This document shows, in pieces, positions 16,996 through 25,551 of a stretch of 63,454 nucleotides of DNA. Position 1 is the first letter of the stretch, and every line of letters begins with the position of its first letter. The DNA is taken from contig NZ_JAAPBF010000020.1 in assembly GCF_022695985.1 (NCBI RefSeq), positions 1 through 63,454 on the forward strand, given 5' to 3'. The translations under genes were made by a program, and so were the position numbers. The stretch comes from Streptomyces sp. NP-1717. Lineage in GTDB: Bacteria > Actinomycetota > Actinomycetes > Streptomycetales > Streptomycetaceae. Under the pieces are notes generated by a model. The model ran no database searches. It saw only the letters and a list, made by a program, of their open reading frames with translations, and had not been told where the DNA came from.

Positions 16996-17514
16996 TCAGT
17001 CGTGCGGGGCCCAGTATTCGAGCAGTGTCCCCACGTCGGGCTCCACGGTCTTCCACGAGCCGGTGAAAGCGATGACGGCGAACGCCGAGGTCGGGAACGC
17101 GCTCGCGGTCATGCGGCCCAGCGCGTCACCCTCGGCACGGGCCGAGAGGGCGTCGGCGAGGGCGTGCATACCGGGGTTGTGGCCGATCAGAAGGAGGTCG
17201 TTCACCTCGTCCGACGTCTCGGTGAGCAGCGCCAGGAGATCGCCGAGCGTCGCGTCGTACAGCCGGTCCTCGTACACGGTCCTGGGGCGCTGAGGCAGTT
17301 CGTGCACCGCCAGCTTCCAGGTCTCGCGCGTGCGGGCCGCCGTCGAACAGAGAGCCAGGTCGAACGCGATACCGGTCTCCGCGAGCCGGCGGCCGGCCAC
17401 CGGGGCGTCCGCGCGGCCTCGCTCGGCGAGCGGCCTCTCGTGGTCGGCCACGTCGGGCCAGTCGGCCTTCGCGTGCCGGAGTAGGACAATCCTGCGGGGT
17501 GTTTCGACGCTCAT
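16996..17514 (-). CDS. sixA: SixA-type phosphohistidine phosphatase
   Basis: 172-residue histidine-phosphatase superfamily protein. The catalytic RHG-type motif is LLRHAKADW (residues 11-19), with further conserved LCSTAARTRETW, EDRLYDATLGDLLALL and the second catalytic His in LLIGHNPGMHALA. SixA proteins remove phosphate from histidines of phosphorelay or PTS proteins. ATG 17514 gives the family's N-terminus; longer versions of the frame are unconserved. The physiological target here is unknown. Confidence 0.88.
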   Translation of the reverse strand: MSVETPRRIVLLRHAKADWPDVADHERPLAERGRADAPVAGRRLAETGIAFDLALCSTAARTRETWKLAVHELPQRPRTVYEDRLYDATLGDLLALLTETSDEVNDLLLIGHNPGMHALADALSARAEGDALGRMTASAFPTSAFAVIAFTGSWKTVEPDVGTLLEYWAPHD

Positions 17515-17579
17515 GCATCCCAGCTTCGCACGAAATGCGCCGTCAGGCGCGGGGTGTTGGAGGGGTGACCCGCCCCGGA

Positions 17580-17786
17580 CTACCGGGCGAGGGTCTGCTG
17601 GATCTGGTGCACGACCCGGCCGACGCCCGGGTCGCCCGCGGCGGCGTTGGCCTGCCCGGGACCGGCCATCAGCAGCAGAAGCGCGGCGAACGCGATCGCG
17701 GGGAGCGCGATGGCCCACCAGGGGAGACGGATCTCGACGGTGTCGGGGGACGGGCGGTGGGACCGGGTGTGCGTAGGGGCCGCCAT
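17580..17786 (-). CDS. Small single-span membrane protein
   Basis: 68-residue protein with a basic, Ser/Thr/His-rich N-terminus, one strong membrane helix (WWAIALPAIAFAALLLLMA, about residues 22-40) and a short C-terminal tail (GDPGVGRVVHQIQQTLAR) predicted outside. I chose ATG 17786 because GGAGGCGG precedes it at ideal distance; the upstream ATG at 17822 has none. It is upstream of sixA on the same strand with a 65 bp gap. I do not recognise a family and infer no function. Confidence 0.75.
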   Translation of the reverse strand: MAAPTHTRSHRPSPDTVEIRLPWWAIALPAIAFAALLLLMAGPGQANAAAGDPGVGRVVHQIQQTLAR

Positions 17787-18053
17787 GGCCGCCTCCGTAT
17801 GTCTGCGGTTGAGGTAGCTCAAAGCTACGGATCAGCCGCCCCCGCTCCCATCCGGAGACCCACCCACTTGACCCTGACCCTGGCCCCCTAGGGGAGGGTG
17901 GTGCCAGCACCACCCCGGCCGCCCTGGAACTCTCGGGCGAGTGAGCCGAAGGGCGCGCCCCCGTCGAAAGGGAGAGCGCGCGGAGGCCCCGAGGAACGCG
18001 GGGCTGAGCACGGTCGACCGCCGACAGGGGCTTGAAGCGCCCGGAGGCGAACC

Positions 18054-18076
18054 GAGCCCCGAGAAAGGAGGGGCTC
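18054..18076 (-). terminator. Short hairpin at the end of the MFS operon
   Basis: GAGCCCC / GGGGCTC around a 9-base loop; the right arm includes the stop codon of the 38-codon gene. A weak candidate terminator for the leftward MFS transcript. Confidence 0.4.
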
Positions 18077-18191
18077 AGGGCGAGGCGATCGAGGCGATGA
18101 CGGCGATCACGACCATGATGCCGATGATCGTGCCGAACATCAGCAGCAGTTTCTTCTGGCCGTTCTGGGGATTCGGGTCAAGGACTGGCAT
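18075..18191 (-). CDS. 38-residue membrane protein, SGM_5486-type transporter-associated
   Basis: ATG at 18191 opens a 38-codon frame ending at 18075: a hydrophilic start (MPVLDPNPQNGQKK), then one continuous hydrophobic helix (LLLMFGTIIGIMVVIAVIASIA) and SP. It starts 17 bp after the stop of the MFS gene on the same strand, so it is almost certainly in that operon. The sequence matches my memory of the small family called SGM_5486 transporter-associated proteins, found beside such MFS genes in Streptomyces. A role as an accessory single-span subunit or modulator of the transporter is inference. Confidence 0.82.
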   Translation of the reverse strand: MPVLDPNPQNGQKKLLLMFGTIIGIMVVIAVIASIASP

Positions 18192-18208
18192 GCGTCCAGT
18201 TTCTCATC

Positions 18209-19507
18209 TCAGCACTCGTCCTCGATCGTCCGGTCCCGGCCCGCCACGACCCCCAGCACGATCTGCGGCACCATCAGCCCCGCCATCAGCGTGATCGGCA
18301 GCTCCCAGCCGCCGCTGTGCTGGTAGAGCACGCCCACCAGCAGCGGCCCGGGAATGGAGATCAGATAGCCGGTGCTCTGCGCGAACGCGGACAGCCGTAC
18401 GACCCCGGGGCCGGTCCTCGCGCGCATGCCGATCATCGTGAGCGCGAGCGGGAAGGCGCAGTTGGAGATGCCCAGCAGGAGCGCCCACAGCCAGGCCCCG
18501 GCGGCGGGCGCGAGGAAGAGGCCCGCGTATCCGGTCAGACCGCAGGCGCCGAGGGCGATGACGATCGGGCCCTGGTTCCTCATCCGGGTGGCCAGCCGCG
18601 GGATCACGAAGGCGAGCGGGACACCCATCACCATGGTGACCGCGAGCAGCAGCCCCGCCGTACCGGCCGGGACCCCCGCGTCGCGGAAGATCTGCGGCAT
18701 CCACCCCATGGTGATGTAGGCGCCCGTGGCCTGGAGGCCGAAGAACGTGCCGAGCGCCCAGGCGGTGGGGCTGCGGGCGATCCTCGGGGCCGGCGCGGGG
18801 GCCGGCGCCTGCTTCCGCTCCTCCTCGCCGCCGGCCGTGGTCGCGGCGCTCCTCCGGTCGCGTACGAGGAGCGCCGCCCAGGGCAGTACGGCGACGGCCG
18901 CGACGACGGCCCACAGACCGAGACCCAGACGCCAACTGCCGCCCAGCGCGGCGGTCATGGGGACGGTCGCGGCGGCGGCCACCGCCGTTCCGGCGGACAG
19001 CGACATGGAGTAGAGGCCGGTCATGGTGCCGACCCGGTCGGGGAAGTACCGCTTGACGATCACCGGCATCAGCACGTTGCTGACGGCTATGCCCATCAGC
19101 GCGAGCGCGCTCGCCGCGAGGAAGGCGGCAGTGCCGTTGGTGAAGGGGCGTATCAGCAGACCGGCCGTGATGGCCACCATGCCGGCGCAGACGACCGCGC
19201 CGGGACCGAAGCGGCGGGCCAGGCGCGGGGCCGTGACGCCGAAGACGGCGAAACAGAGGGCCGGGACGGAGGTGAGGACCCCGGCGACGCTGCCGCTCAT
19301 ATGGAGTCCGGCGCGGACGTCTTCGAGCAGGGCCCCGAGGCTGGTGATGGCGGGGCGGAGATTGACGGCGGCGAGGACGAGTCCGACGACGAGCAGCCGG
19401 GTCAGCCACACGGTCGTCCGGGGTGACGGGGACGGTGCGGGAGAATCGGCGGGCGCGGGCGCGATGTCCTCCCGGGGCGTGAGCGGGGTCGTGGTCTCGT
19501 CAAGCAT
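18209..19507 (-). CDS. MFS transporter, CynX/NimT family
   Basis: 432-residue major facilitator protein with about 12 membrane segments. An N-terminal Pro/Ser-rich cytoplasmic tail of about 30 residues precedes LLVVGLVLAAVNLRPAITSLGALL, the conserved first-helix signature of the CynX/NimT subgroup. The inter-domain loop contains EEERKQAPAPAPAPR. Members move cyanate or nitroimidazole-like or other small compounds, and most substrates are undefined. It is divergent from a GntR/FadR-type regulator gene, with inverted repeats in the 87 bp gap, suggesting direct control. Confidence 0.9.
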   Translation of the reverse strand: MLDETTTPLTPREDIAPAPADSPAPSPSPRTTVWLTRLLVVGLVLAAVNLRPAITSLGALLEDVRAGLHMSGSVAGVLTSVPALCFAVFGVTAPRLARRFGPGAVVCAGMVAITAGLLIRPFTNGTAAFLAASALALMGIAVSNVLMPVIVKRYFPDRVGTMTGLYSMSLSAGTAVAAAATVPMTAALGGSWRLGLGLWAVVAAVAVLPWAALLVRDRRSAATTAGGEEERKQAPAPAPAPRIARSPTAWALGTFFGLQATGAYITMGWMPQIFRDAGVPAGTAGLLLAVTMVMGVPLAFVIPRLATRMRNQGPIVIALGACGLTGYAGLFLAPAAGAWLWALLLGISNCAFPLALTMIGMRARTGPGVVRLSAFAQSTGYLISIPGPLLVGVLYQHSGGWELPITLMAGLMVPQIVLGVVAGRDRTIEDEC

Positions 19508-19520
19508 GGAGCCATCATAG

Positions 19521-19546
19521 AATCATGGGATGATTGGTTGTCCAAT
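19521..19546. promoter_or_regulatory. Two overlapping palindromes between the MFS and GntR genes, likely operator
   Basis: AATCAT-GGG-ATGATT at 19521-19535 and ATTGG-TTGT-CCAAT at 19533-19546 are perfect inverted repeats that share three bases. They sit in the divergent intergenic region beside a GntR/FadR-type gene. Binding by that regulator is inference; the sequences do not match the classical FadR consensus exactly. Confidence 0.55.
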
Positions 19547-19594
19547 CCCGCGACAGCCGACTCCGTCGTCCCGGCACCGAGAACCTGGAGCACC

Positions 19595-20269
19595 ATGGCC
19601 CTGACCTCCCCCCGGCGATCCGCGCTCTCCGATCAGGTGATCACCGAGCTGCGGACCCAGATCACGTCGGGCGAGTGGCCGGTGGGCTCGCGCATCCCGA
19701 CCGAGCCCGAGCTGGTCGAGCAGCTGGGGGTGGCCCGCAACACCGTCCGCGAGGCGGTCCGCGCGCTGGCGCACAACGGGCTCCTGGACATCCGGCAGGG
19801 CTCGGGCACCTATGTCGTCGCCACCAGCGAACTTGCGGGGGTGATGCACCGCCGGTTCGCCGACGCCGACGCCCGGCACATCGCGGAGGTGCGCTCCACC
19901 CTGGAAGCGTCGGCGGCGCGGCTGGCGGCCGAGCGGCGTACGGAGCGGGAGATGCGGCAGCTGGAGACGCTGCTGGCGCGCCGCGAGGAGGCGTGGGCCG
20001 GCGGGGACGCCGAGCTGTTCGTGGCCGCCGACGCGACCCTGCACCTCGCGGTGGTCTCGGCCTCGCACAACGAGGTGCTCACCGCGCTCTACGCGGACCT
20101 GAGCGAGCTGATGCGCGACGGACTGCGCGCCGATGTGGGACGCGAGCTGCGGCCGGCGTTCCATCTGGACCACGCGCGGCTGGTGGCGGCGATCAGGGCC
20201 GGGGACAAGGAGACGGCGGGCGCGGAGGCGGCGAGCCACGCGTTCACGTGTCTGCGCGAAACAGCCTGA
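19595..20269 (+). CDS. GntR family regulator, FadR/FCD subgroup
   Basis: 224-residue regulator. The winged helix-turn-helix occupies about residues 8-75 (LSDQVITELRTQITSGEWPVGSRIPTE, ELVEQLGVARNTVREAVRALAHNGLL, GSGTYV), followed by an all-helical FCD effector domain (about 85-215) with the metal-ligand type Asp/His positions in AADATLHLAVVSASHNEVL and LDHARLVAAIRAGD. I chose ATG 19595, which follows GGAG, over the TTG at 19538, which falls inside the palindromic operator. It probably represses the divergent MFS gene and itself; the ligand is unknown. Confidence 0.9.
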   Translation: MALTSPRRSALSDQVITELRTQITSGEWPVGSRIPTEPELVEQLGVARNTVREAVRALAHNGLLDIRQGSGTYVVATSELAGVMHRRFADADARHIAEVRSTLEASAARLAAERRTEREMRQLETLLARREEAWAGGDAELFVAADATLHLAVVSASHNEVLTALYADLSELMRDGLRADVGRELRPAFHLDHARLVAAIRAGDKETAGAEAASHAFTCLRETA

Positions 20270-20298
20270 GCCCGCCCGACCGCCTCACCCGGGCGGGC

Positions 20299-20730
20299 TC
20301 AGGGCTCGACGCGGGCGTGGCTGACCCAGGCCGAGTCGACTTCCTTCCAGCAGCGTCCGGTGAGCCGGACGTGGCGCGCGGGCCCGGCCTCCGTGGGGGC
20401 GCTGTCGGAGTCGACATCCCACCAGCGCGCGCACTCCACGTGCAGCCGGAGGCGGTCGGTCCCGGGGTACGGGTTGTGGCAGTGCGCGGTCACCGACGAG
20501 CCCTCGATCGTCGTACGGCAGGAGGCCCCGAACGGGTCGCGGCCACGGCCGCCGCGGCCGCCGCCGGCATCCGCCGCCGCCCGCCCGACAGTGCCGGCGT
20601 CCGCCACCGACGTCCTGTTCCTCACCGGGGGCGACGGGTCGTCCCGTACGACGGCGGTGACGGCGAGACCCAGCACGATCAGGACCGCCACGGTCAGCGA
20701 GGCGGCCACCTTGCGTGCTTTCCGGTACAC
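20299..20730 (-). CDS. Membrane-anchored extracytoplasmic protein of unknown function
   Basis: 143-residue protein with a basic N-terminus, one signal-anchor helix (ASLTVAVLIVLGLAVTAVV, about residues 9-27), a Gly/Arg-rich low-complexity segment (about 50-65), and a C-terminal extracellular domain with four cysteines (FGASCRTTI, TAHCHNP, HVECARWWDVD, TGRCWKEVD) that could form two disulfides. GTG 20730 follows GGAGGTGT; the longer frame to 20817 has no ribosome site. No known family is recognised. It lies downstream of the fabI terminator, so it probably has its own promoter. Confidence 0.8.
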   Translation of the reverse strand: MYRKARKVAASLTVAVLIVLGLAVTAVVRDDPSPPVRNRTSVADAGTVGRAAADAGGGRGGRGRDPFGASCRTTIEGSSVTAHCHNPYPGTDRLRLHVECARWWDVDSDSAPTEAGPARHVRLTGRCWKEVDSAWVSHARVEP

Positions 20731-20821
20731 AGCGACACCTCCTCCCCGATCAGTGTGCGGGGAGTCGTCACTGTTATCGACTCGGACGGCTACGTACGGT
20801 GAGCACTCACGTCCCACGACG

Positions 20822-20866
20822 CGAGGGAGCCGCGTGCCGCCCCCCGGCGGTCACGCGGCTCCCTCG
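20822..20866 (-). terminator. 15 bp hairpin after fabI
   Basis: CGAGGGAGCCGCGTG pairs with CACGCGGCTCCCTCG; an inner CCGCC/GGCGG extends the stem. It lies 18 bp after the fabI stop. Confidence 0.8.
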
Positions 20867-20883
20867 ATCCGTATCCGTCGCGG

Positions 20884-21654
20884 TCAGGCGCCCATCATGT
20901 GGACACCGCCGTCGACGTGGACGATCTCGCCCGTCGTCTTCGGGAAGAAGTCCGACAGCAGCCCGACGACACCGCGGCCCGTCGGCTCCGGGTCGGCCAG
21001 GTCCCAGCCGATCGGCGCGCGGTGGTTCCACACGTCGGCCAGGTCCTCGAAGCCCGGAATGGACTTGGCGGCCATCGACTTGATGGGACCCGCCGAGATG
21101 AGGTTGCAGCGGATGTTCCGGTCGCCCAGGTCACGCGCGAGGTAGCGGTTGGTGGATTCGAGCGCAGCCTTGGCGACGCCCATCCAGTCGTACTTGGGCC
21201 AGGCGAACTGCGCGTCGAAGGTGAGCCCGACGACCGAGCCGCCCCGCTCCATCAGCGGCAGACAGGCCATGGTCAGCGACTTGAGCGAGTACGCCGAGAC
21301 ATGCACCGCCGTGCCGACGTCCTCCCACTCCGCCTCCAGGAAGTTGAAGACGCCCTGCGGACCGAAGGCGATCGAGTGCACGACACCGTCGAGGCTCGCG
21401 CCCTCGCCCTGGTGCTCACGGATCTTGTCCGCGAGGGAGTCCAGGTGCTCCTGGTTGGTGACGTCCACCTCGATGACGGGGGCGGGCTTGGGCAGCCGCT
21501 TGGCGATGCGTTCGACGAGCGAGAGGCGCCCGTAGCCGGTGAGGATGACCTCCGCGCCTTCCTCCTGCGCGATCTTGGCGGCGTGGAAGGCGATGGAGGA
21601 GTCGGTGAGGACGCCGGTGATGAGAATGCGCTTGCCGGCGAGGATTCCACTCAT
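20884..21654 (-). CDS. fabI: Enoyl-[ACP] reductase (NADH), FabI/InhA type
   Basis: 256-residue SDR-fold enzyme that reduces trans-2-enoyl-ACP in the last step of each fatty-acid elongation round. FabI-type features are the ITGVLTDSSIAFHAAKIAQ cofactor region, VDVTNQEHL, VHSIAFGPQ, and the Tyr-x6-Lys active site in FAWPKYDWMGVAKAAL, followed by NRYLARDLGDRNIRCNLISAGPIKSMAAKSIPGF. It starts 4 bp after fabG ends, so the two reductases form one operon. The start at 21654 gives the canonical N-terminus MSGILAGKRILI. Confidence 0.96.
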   Translation of the reverse strand: MSGILAGKRILITGVLTDSSIAFHAAKIAQEEGAEVILTGYGRLSLVERIAKRLPKPAPVIEVDVTNQEHLDSLADKIREHQGEGASLDGVVHSIAFGPQGVFNFLEAEWEDVGTAVHVSAYSLKSLTMACLPLMERGGSVVGLTFDAQFAWPKYDWMGVAKAALESTNRYLARDLGDRNIRCNLISAGPIKSMAAKSIPGFEDLADVWNHRAPIGWDLADPEPTGRGVVGLLSDFFPKTTGEIVHVDGGVHMMGA

Positions 21655-21658
21655 GTGA

Positions 21659-22378
21659 TCAGTGACCCATGCCCAATCCGCCGTCAACGGGAATGACGGC
21701 TCCAGTGATGTACGCGGCGTCGTCCGAGGCGAGGAAGCGAACCGCGGCCGCGACCTCCTCGGGCAGCGCGTAACGGCCGAGGGGGACATTGGCGACGATC
21801 TTCGCGCGCTGCTCGTCGGTGAGCACCTTGGTCATGTCGGTGTCGACGAAACCGGGCGCGACGACGTTGAAAGTGATGTTGCGCGAGCCGAGTTCACGGG
21901 CGAGCGAGCGGGCGAAGCCGACAAGCCCGGCCTTCGAGGCGGCGTAGTTCGCCTGGCCCGCCGAGCCGAGCAGCCCGACCACGGAGGAGATGAGCACGAC
22001 GCGGCCGCGCTTGGCGCGCAGCATGCCGCGGTTGGCGCGCTTGACGACGCGGAAGGTGCCGGTGAGGTTGGTGTCGAGGACGGAGGTGAAGTCGTCCTCC
22101 GACATCCGCATCAGCAACTGGTCCTTGGTGACACCGGCGTTGGCGACCAGCACCTCCACGGGACCGTGCGTCTCCTCGATCTCCTTGTATGCCTGCTCCA
22201 CCTGCTCGGCGTCGGTGATGTCGCACCGGACGGCGAGGGCACCCGCCTCCGTGAGGGCCTCGGGCGGTTCGCCCGTGCGGTAGGTGATGGCGACCTTGTC
22301 GCCGTTGCCGACGAAGGCCAGGGCAATGGCAAGGCCGATGCCCCGGTTTCCTCCGGTGACGAGAACGGAGCGGCTCAA
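21659..22378 (-). CDS. fabG: 3-oxoacyl-[ACP] reductase FabG
   Basis: 239-residue classical SDR that reduces 3-oxoacyl-ACP with NADPH. It has TGGNRGIG (cofactor), NAGVTKD, the catalytic Ser in LISSVVGLLG, YAASK and APGFVDTDMT, all as in FabG. The start is a TTG at 22378 in the context LSRSVLVTGGNRG; AAAGGTG lies at proper distance upstream. It is first in the fabG-fabI pair. The active site is complete, unlike that of the second SDR at 39103. Confidence 0.95.
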   Translation of the reverse strand: MSRSVLVTGGNRGIGLAIALAFVGNGDKVAITYRTGEPPEALTEAGALAVRCDITDAEQVEQAYKEIEETHGPVEVLVANAGVTKDQLLMRMSEDDFTSVLDTNLTGTFRVVKRANRGMLRAKRGRVVLISSVVGLLGSAGQANYAASKAGLVGFARSLARELGSRNITFNVVAPGFVDTDMTKVLTDEQRAKIVANVPLGRYALPEEVAAAVRFLASDDAAYITGAVIPVDGGLGMGH

Positions 22379-22567
22379 CGGAGCACCTTTCGTAGCTGTC
22401 TGGTCCTGGAGAACCTATCGGTCGATCCGCCGGTACGTGGACTCGGGCATTGACAGGGCCTCGGGACGGTCACTGTGGGGTCTCTACATAAACGCGGCGA
22501 AATTCCCCTCCGTACCGCATGATTCACTGCGGACACCTTTACCGAGGCGTGTGAAAGGGAGGCCGAC

Positions 22568-24091
22568 GTGCCCCATGAGGTGGATCAGTCGTTTCTGGCA
22601 CTGCCGCTGAGGGCGCTCGCCGACGCGGCGCTCGCCAGGGCGCGTGCGCTGGGTGCCGATCATGCCGACTTCCGGTTCGAGCGGGTACGGAGCGCGGCCT
22701 GGCGGCTGCGGGACGCCAAACCCGCCGGGTCCTCGGACTCGACCGACGTCGGGTTCGCGGTGCGGGTCGTGCACGGTGGCGCCTGGGGGTTCGCCTCCGG
22801 GGTCGATCTGACGATGGACGCGGCGGCCCGGGTCGCCGGACAGGCCGTGGCGATGGCCAAGTTGTCGGCGAAGGTGATCGCGGCGGCGGGTTCGGACGAG
22901 CGCGTGGAGCTGGCAGACGAGCCGGTGCACGCGGAGAAGACGTGGGTGTCGGCGTACGACATCGACCCGTTCGGGGTGCCGGACGAGGACAAGACCGGTC
23001 TTCTCGCGGAGTGGAGCGCGCGGTTGCTGCGCGGGGAGGGCGTCGCGCACGTGGACGCCTCGCTGCTGACCGTCCACGAGAACAAGTTCTACGCGGACAC
23101 GGCGGGCACCGTCACCACGCAGCAGCGCGTCAGGCTGCACCCGCAGCTTTCGGCGGTCGCCGTGGACGGCGAGAGCGGCGAGTTCGACTCGATGCGCACG
23201 ATCGCGCCCCCGGCCGGCCGGGGCTGGGAGTACCTGACGGGCACCGGCTGGGACTGGGACTCCGAGCTGGAGCGGATCCCGGCGCTGCTCGCCGAGAAGA
23301 TGCGCGCGCCGAGCGTCGAGGCGGGGACGTACGACCTGGTCGTCGACCCGTCGAACCTCTGGCTGACGATCCACGAATCGATCGGGCACGCGACGGAGCT
23401 GGACCGGGCGCTGGGGTACGAGGCGGCGTACGCGGGCACGTCCTTCGCCACCTTCGACCAGCTGGGGAAGCTGGCGTACGGCTCGTCGATCATGAATGTG
23501 ACGGGTGACCGGACGGCGGAGCACGGGCTGGCGACGATCGGGTACGACGACGAGGGCGTCGAGGCCCAGTCGTGGGACCTCGTCAAGGACGGCACGCTCG
23601 TCGGCTACCAGCTGGACCGGCGGATCGCGAAGCTCACGGGCTTCGACCGTTCCAACGGCTGCGCGTTCGGCGACTCCCCCGGCCATGTGCCGGTGCAGCG
23701 CATGGCGAACGTGTCGCTGAAGCCTGATCCTGGCGGGCTCGCCACGGAGGATCTGATCGGCGGTGTGGAGCGCGGGATCTATGTGGTCGGCGACCGTTCG
23801 TGGTCGATCGACATGCAGCGGTACAACTTCCAGTTCACCGGGCAGCGGTTCTTCCGGATCGAGAACGGCAAGCTGGCCGGGCAGTTGCGGGATGTCGCCT
23901 ACCAGGCGACGACGACGGACTTCTGGGGCTCGATGGAGGCGGTCGGCGGACCGCAGACGTATGTGCTCGGCGGCGCCTTCAACTGCGGCAAGGCCCAGCC
24001 GGGCCAGGTGGCGGCGGTCTCCCACGGCTGCCCCTCGGCCCTGTTCCGCCGCGTGAACATCCTCAACACGACGCAGGAGGCCGGACGATGA
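22568..24091 (+). CDS. tldD: TldD-type metalloprotease subunit
   Basis: 507-residue TldD protein. With TldE it forms a heterodimeric zinc protease that in enterobacteria matures microcins and CcdA. The zinc motif is present in TIHESIGHATELDRALGYEA (HExxxH type, about residues 268-273), and the N-terminal oligomerisation domain and C-terminal DSPGHVPVQRMANVSLKPDPGG block fit the family. GTG 22568 follows AAAGGGAGG. The stop overlaps the start of the partner gene (ATGA), a translationally coupled pair. The natural substrate in Streptomyces is unknown, and no peptide precursor gene is visible nearby. Confidence 0.95.
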   Translation: MPHEVDQSFLALPLRALADAALARARALGADHADFRFERVRSAAWRLRDAKPAGSSDSTDVGFAVRVVHGGAWGFASGVDLTMDAAARVAGQAVAMAKLSAKVIAAAGSDERVELADEPVHAEKTWVSAYDIDPFGVPDEDKTGLLAEWSARLLRGEGVAHVDASLLTVHENKFYADTAGTVTTQQRVRLHPQLSAVAVDGESGEFDSMRTIAPPAGRGWEYLTGTGWDWDSELERIPALLAEKMRAPSVEAGTYDLVVDPSNLWLTIHESIGHATELDRALGYEAAYAGTSFATFDQLGKLAYGSSIMNVTGDRTAEHGLATIGYDDEGVEAQSWDLVKDGTLVGYQLDRRIAKLTGFDRSNGCAFGDSPGHVPVQRMANVSLKPDPGGLATEDLIGGVERGIYVVGDRSWSIDMQRYNFQFTGQRFFRIENGKLAGQLRDVAYQATTTDFWGSMEAVGGPQTYVLGGAFNCGKAQPGQVAAVSHGCPSALFRRVNILNTTQEAGR

Positions 24092-25485
24092 ACACGAGCA
24101 GCAGTGGCAAGCCGCACGAGATCGTCGAGCGGGCCCTCGCCCTGTCGGCCGCCGACGGCTGCGTGGTCATCGCGGAGGAGCGGTCGACCGCCAACCTGCG
24201 CTGGGCGGGCAACGCGCTGACGACGAATGGCGTGACCCGGGGCCGTACGCTCACCGTCATCGCGACCGTCGACGGCAAGGAGGGCACCGCCTCCGGTGTG
24301 GTGTCCCGGTCCGCCGTCACCGCCGAGGAGCTGGAGCCGCTGGTGCGCGCCGCCGAGGCCGCCGCCCGTGGCGCGGGTCCTGCGGAGGACGCCAGGCCGC
24401 TCGTCGAGGCGGGTGCGGCGTCGGAGGACTTCACCGACGGTCCCGCCGAGACGACGTCCGCGGTCTTCGCGGACTTCGCGCCCGCGCTCGGCGAGTCCTT
24501 CGCGCGTGCCCGGGCCGGCGGCCGTGAGCTGTACGGCTTCGCCAACCACGAGTACACGTCGACGTATCTCGGTACGTCCACGGGCGTACGGCTCCGGCAT
24601 GACCAGCCCAACGGCACGCTGGAGCTGAACGCCAAGTCCCCCGACCGGTCGCGGTCGGCCTGGGCGGGGCGGGCGACGCGCGACTTCAAGGACGTGGACC
24701 CGGCGGCGCTCGACGCGGAGCTGGCGCGGCGCCTCGCCTGGGCGGAGCGCCGGATCGAGCTGCCGGCGGGCCGGTACGAGACGCTGCTGCCGCCCACCGC
24801 GGTGGCCGACCTGCTGATCTACCAGCTGTGGTCGTCGTCCGCGCGGGACGCCGCCGAGGGCCGGACGGTCTTCTCCAAGCCCGGCGGCGGCACCCGGGTC
24901 GGCGACACCCTCGCCGAGCTGCCGCTGTCGCTGCGCAGCGATCCGAACGAACCGGGCCTGGAATCCGCGCCGTTCGTGATCGCGCACGCGTCGGGCGACG
25001 ACGCGTCGGTGTTCGACAACGGTCTGCCGCTCCTGGCGACCGACTGGGTACGGGACGGCAAGCTGGACCGGCTGATCACCACCCGGCACAGCGCTGAGCT
25101 GACCGGGCTGCCGCTGGCCCCTCCGGTGGACAATCTGATCCTGGACGGCGGCGGTGAGCGTTCGCTGGAGGAGATGGTCGCCGGCACCTCGCGCGGGCTG
25201 CTGCTGACCTGCCTGTGGTACATCCGCGAGGTCGATCCGGCGACGCTGCTGCTGACGGGGCTGACCCGGGACGGCGTCTATCTGGTCGAGGACGGCGAGG
25301 TCGTCGGCGAGGTGAACAACTTCCGCTTCAACGAGTCGCCGGTCGGTCTGCTGGCACGGGCGTCGGAGGCGGGACGGACGGAGAAGACGCTGCCGCGTGA
25401 GTGGGGCGACTACTTCACCCGGGCCGCGATGCCCGCCCTGCGGGTGCCCGATTTCAATATGAGTTCGGTCAGCCGGGGCGTATAA
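24088..25485 (+). CDS. tldE: TldE/PmbA-type metalloprotease partner
   Basis: 465-residue non-catalytic partner of TldD. It aligns with the TldD fold but lacks the HExxxH zinc motif, as TldE proteins do. Recognisable blocks are NEYTSTYLG-type HEYTSTYLGTSTGVR, the GGGERSLEEMVAGTSRGLLLTCLWYIREVDP segment, and a C-terminal FNESPVGLLARASE. Translation starts at ATG 24088 within the tldD stop codon, with GCAGGAGG upstream. The pair is co-expressed by overlap. Alternative name: PmbA. Confidence 0.94.
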   Translation: MNTSSSGKPHEIVERALALSAADGCVVIAEERSTANLRWAGNALTTNGVTRGRTLTVIATVDGKEGTASGVVSRSAVTAEELEPLVRAAEAAARGAGPAEDARPLVEAGAASEDFTDGPAETTSAVFADFAPALGESFARARAGGRELYGFANHEYTSTYLGTSTGVRLRHDQPNGTLELNAKSPDRSRSAWAGRATRDFKDVDPAALDAELARRLAWAERRIELPAGRYETLLPPTAVADLLIYQLWSSSARDAAEGRTVFSKPGGGTRVGDTLAELPLSLRSDPNEPGLESAPFVIAHASGDDASVFDNGLPLLATDWVRDGKLDRLITTRHSAELTGLPLAPPVDNLILDGGGERSLEEMVAGTSRGLLLTCLWYIREVDPATLLLTGLTRDGVYLVEDGEVVGEVNNFRFNESPVGLLARASEAGRTEKTLPREWGDYFTRAAMPALRVPDFNMSSVSRGV

Positions 25486-25551
25486 CCTCGGGGGCGTTCC
25501 GTCGTCACGGACGGCGGAGTGACCTGACTCATCGAAGGAGACGCGAGAAAC

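Noticed and set aside
17941..18294. A 117-codon plus-strand frame
   Set aside because: It is antisense to the 38-codon transporter-associated gene and the end of the MFS gene, without a ribosome site.
22450..22480. TTGACA before tldD as a -35 element
   Set aside because: No acceptable -10 follows at 16-19 bp.
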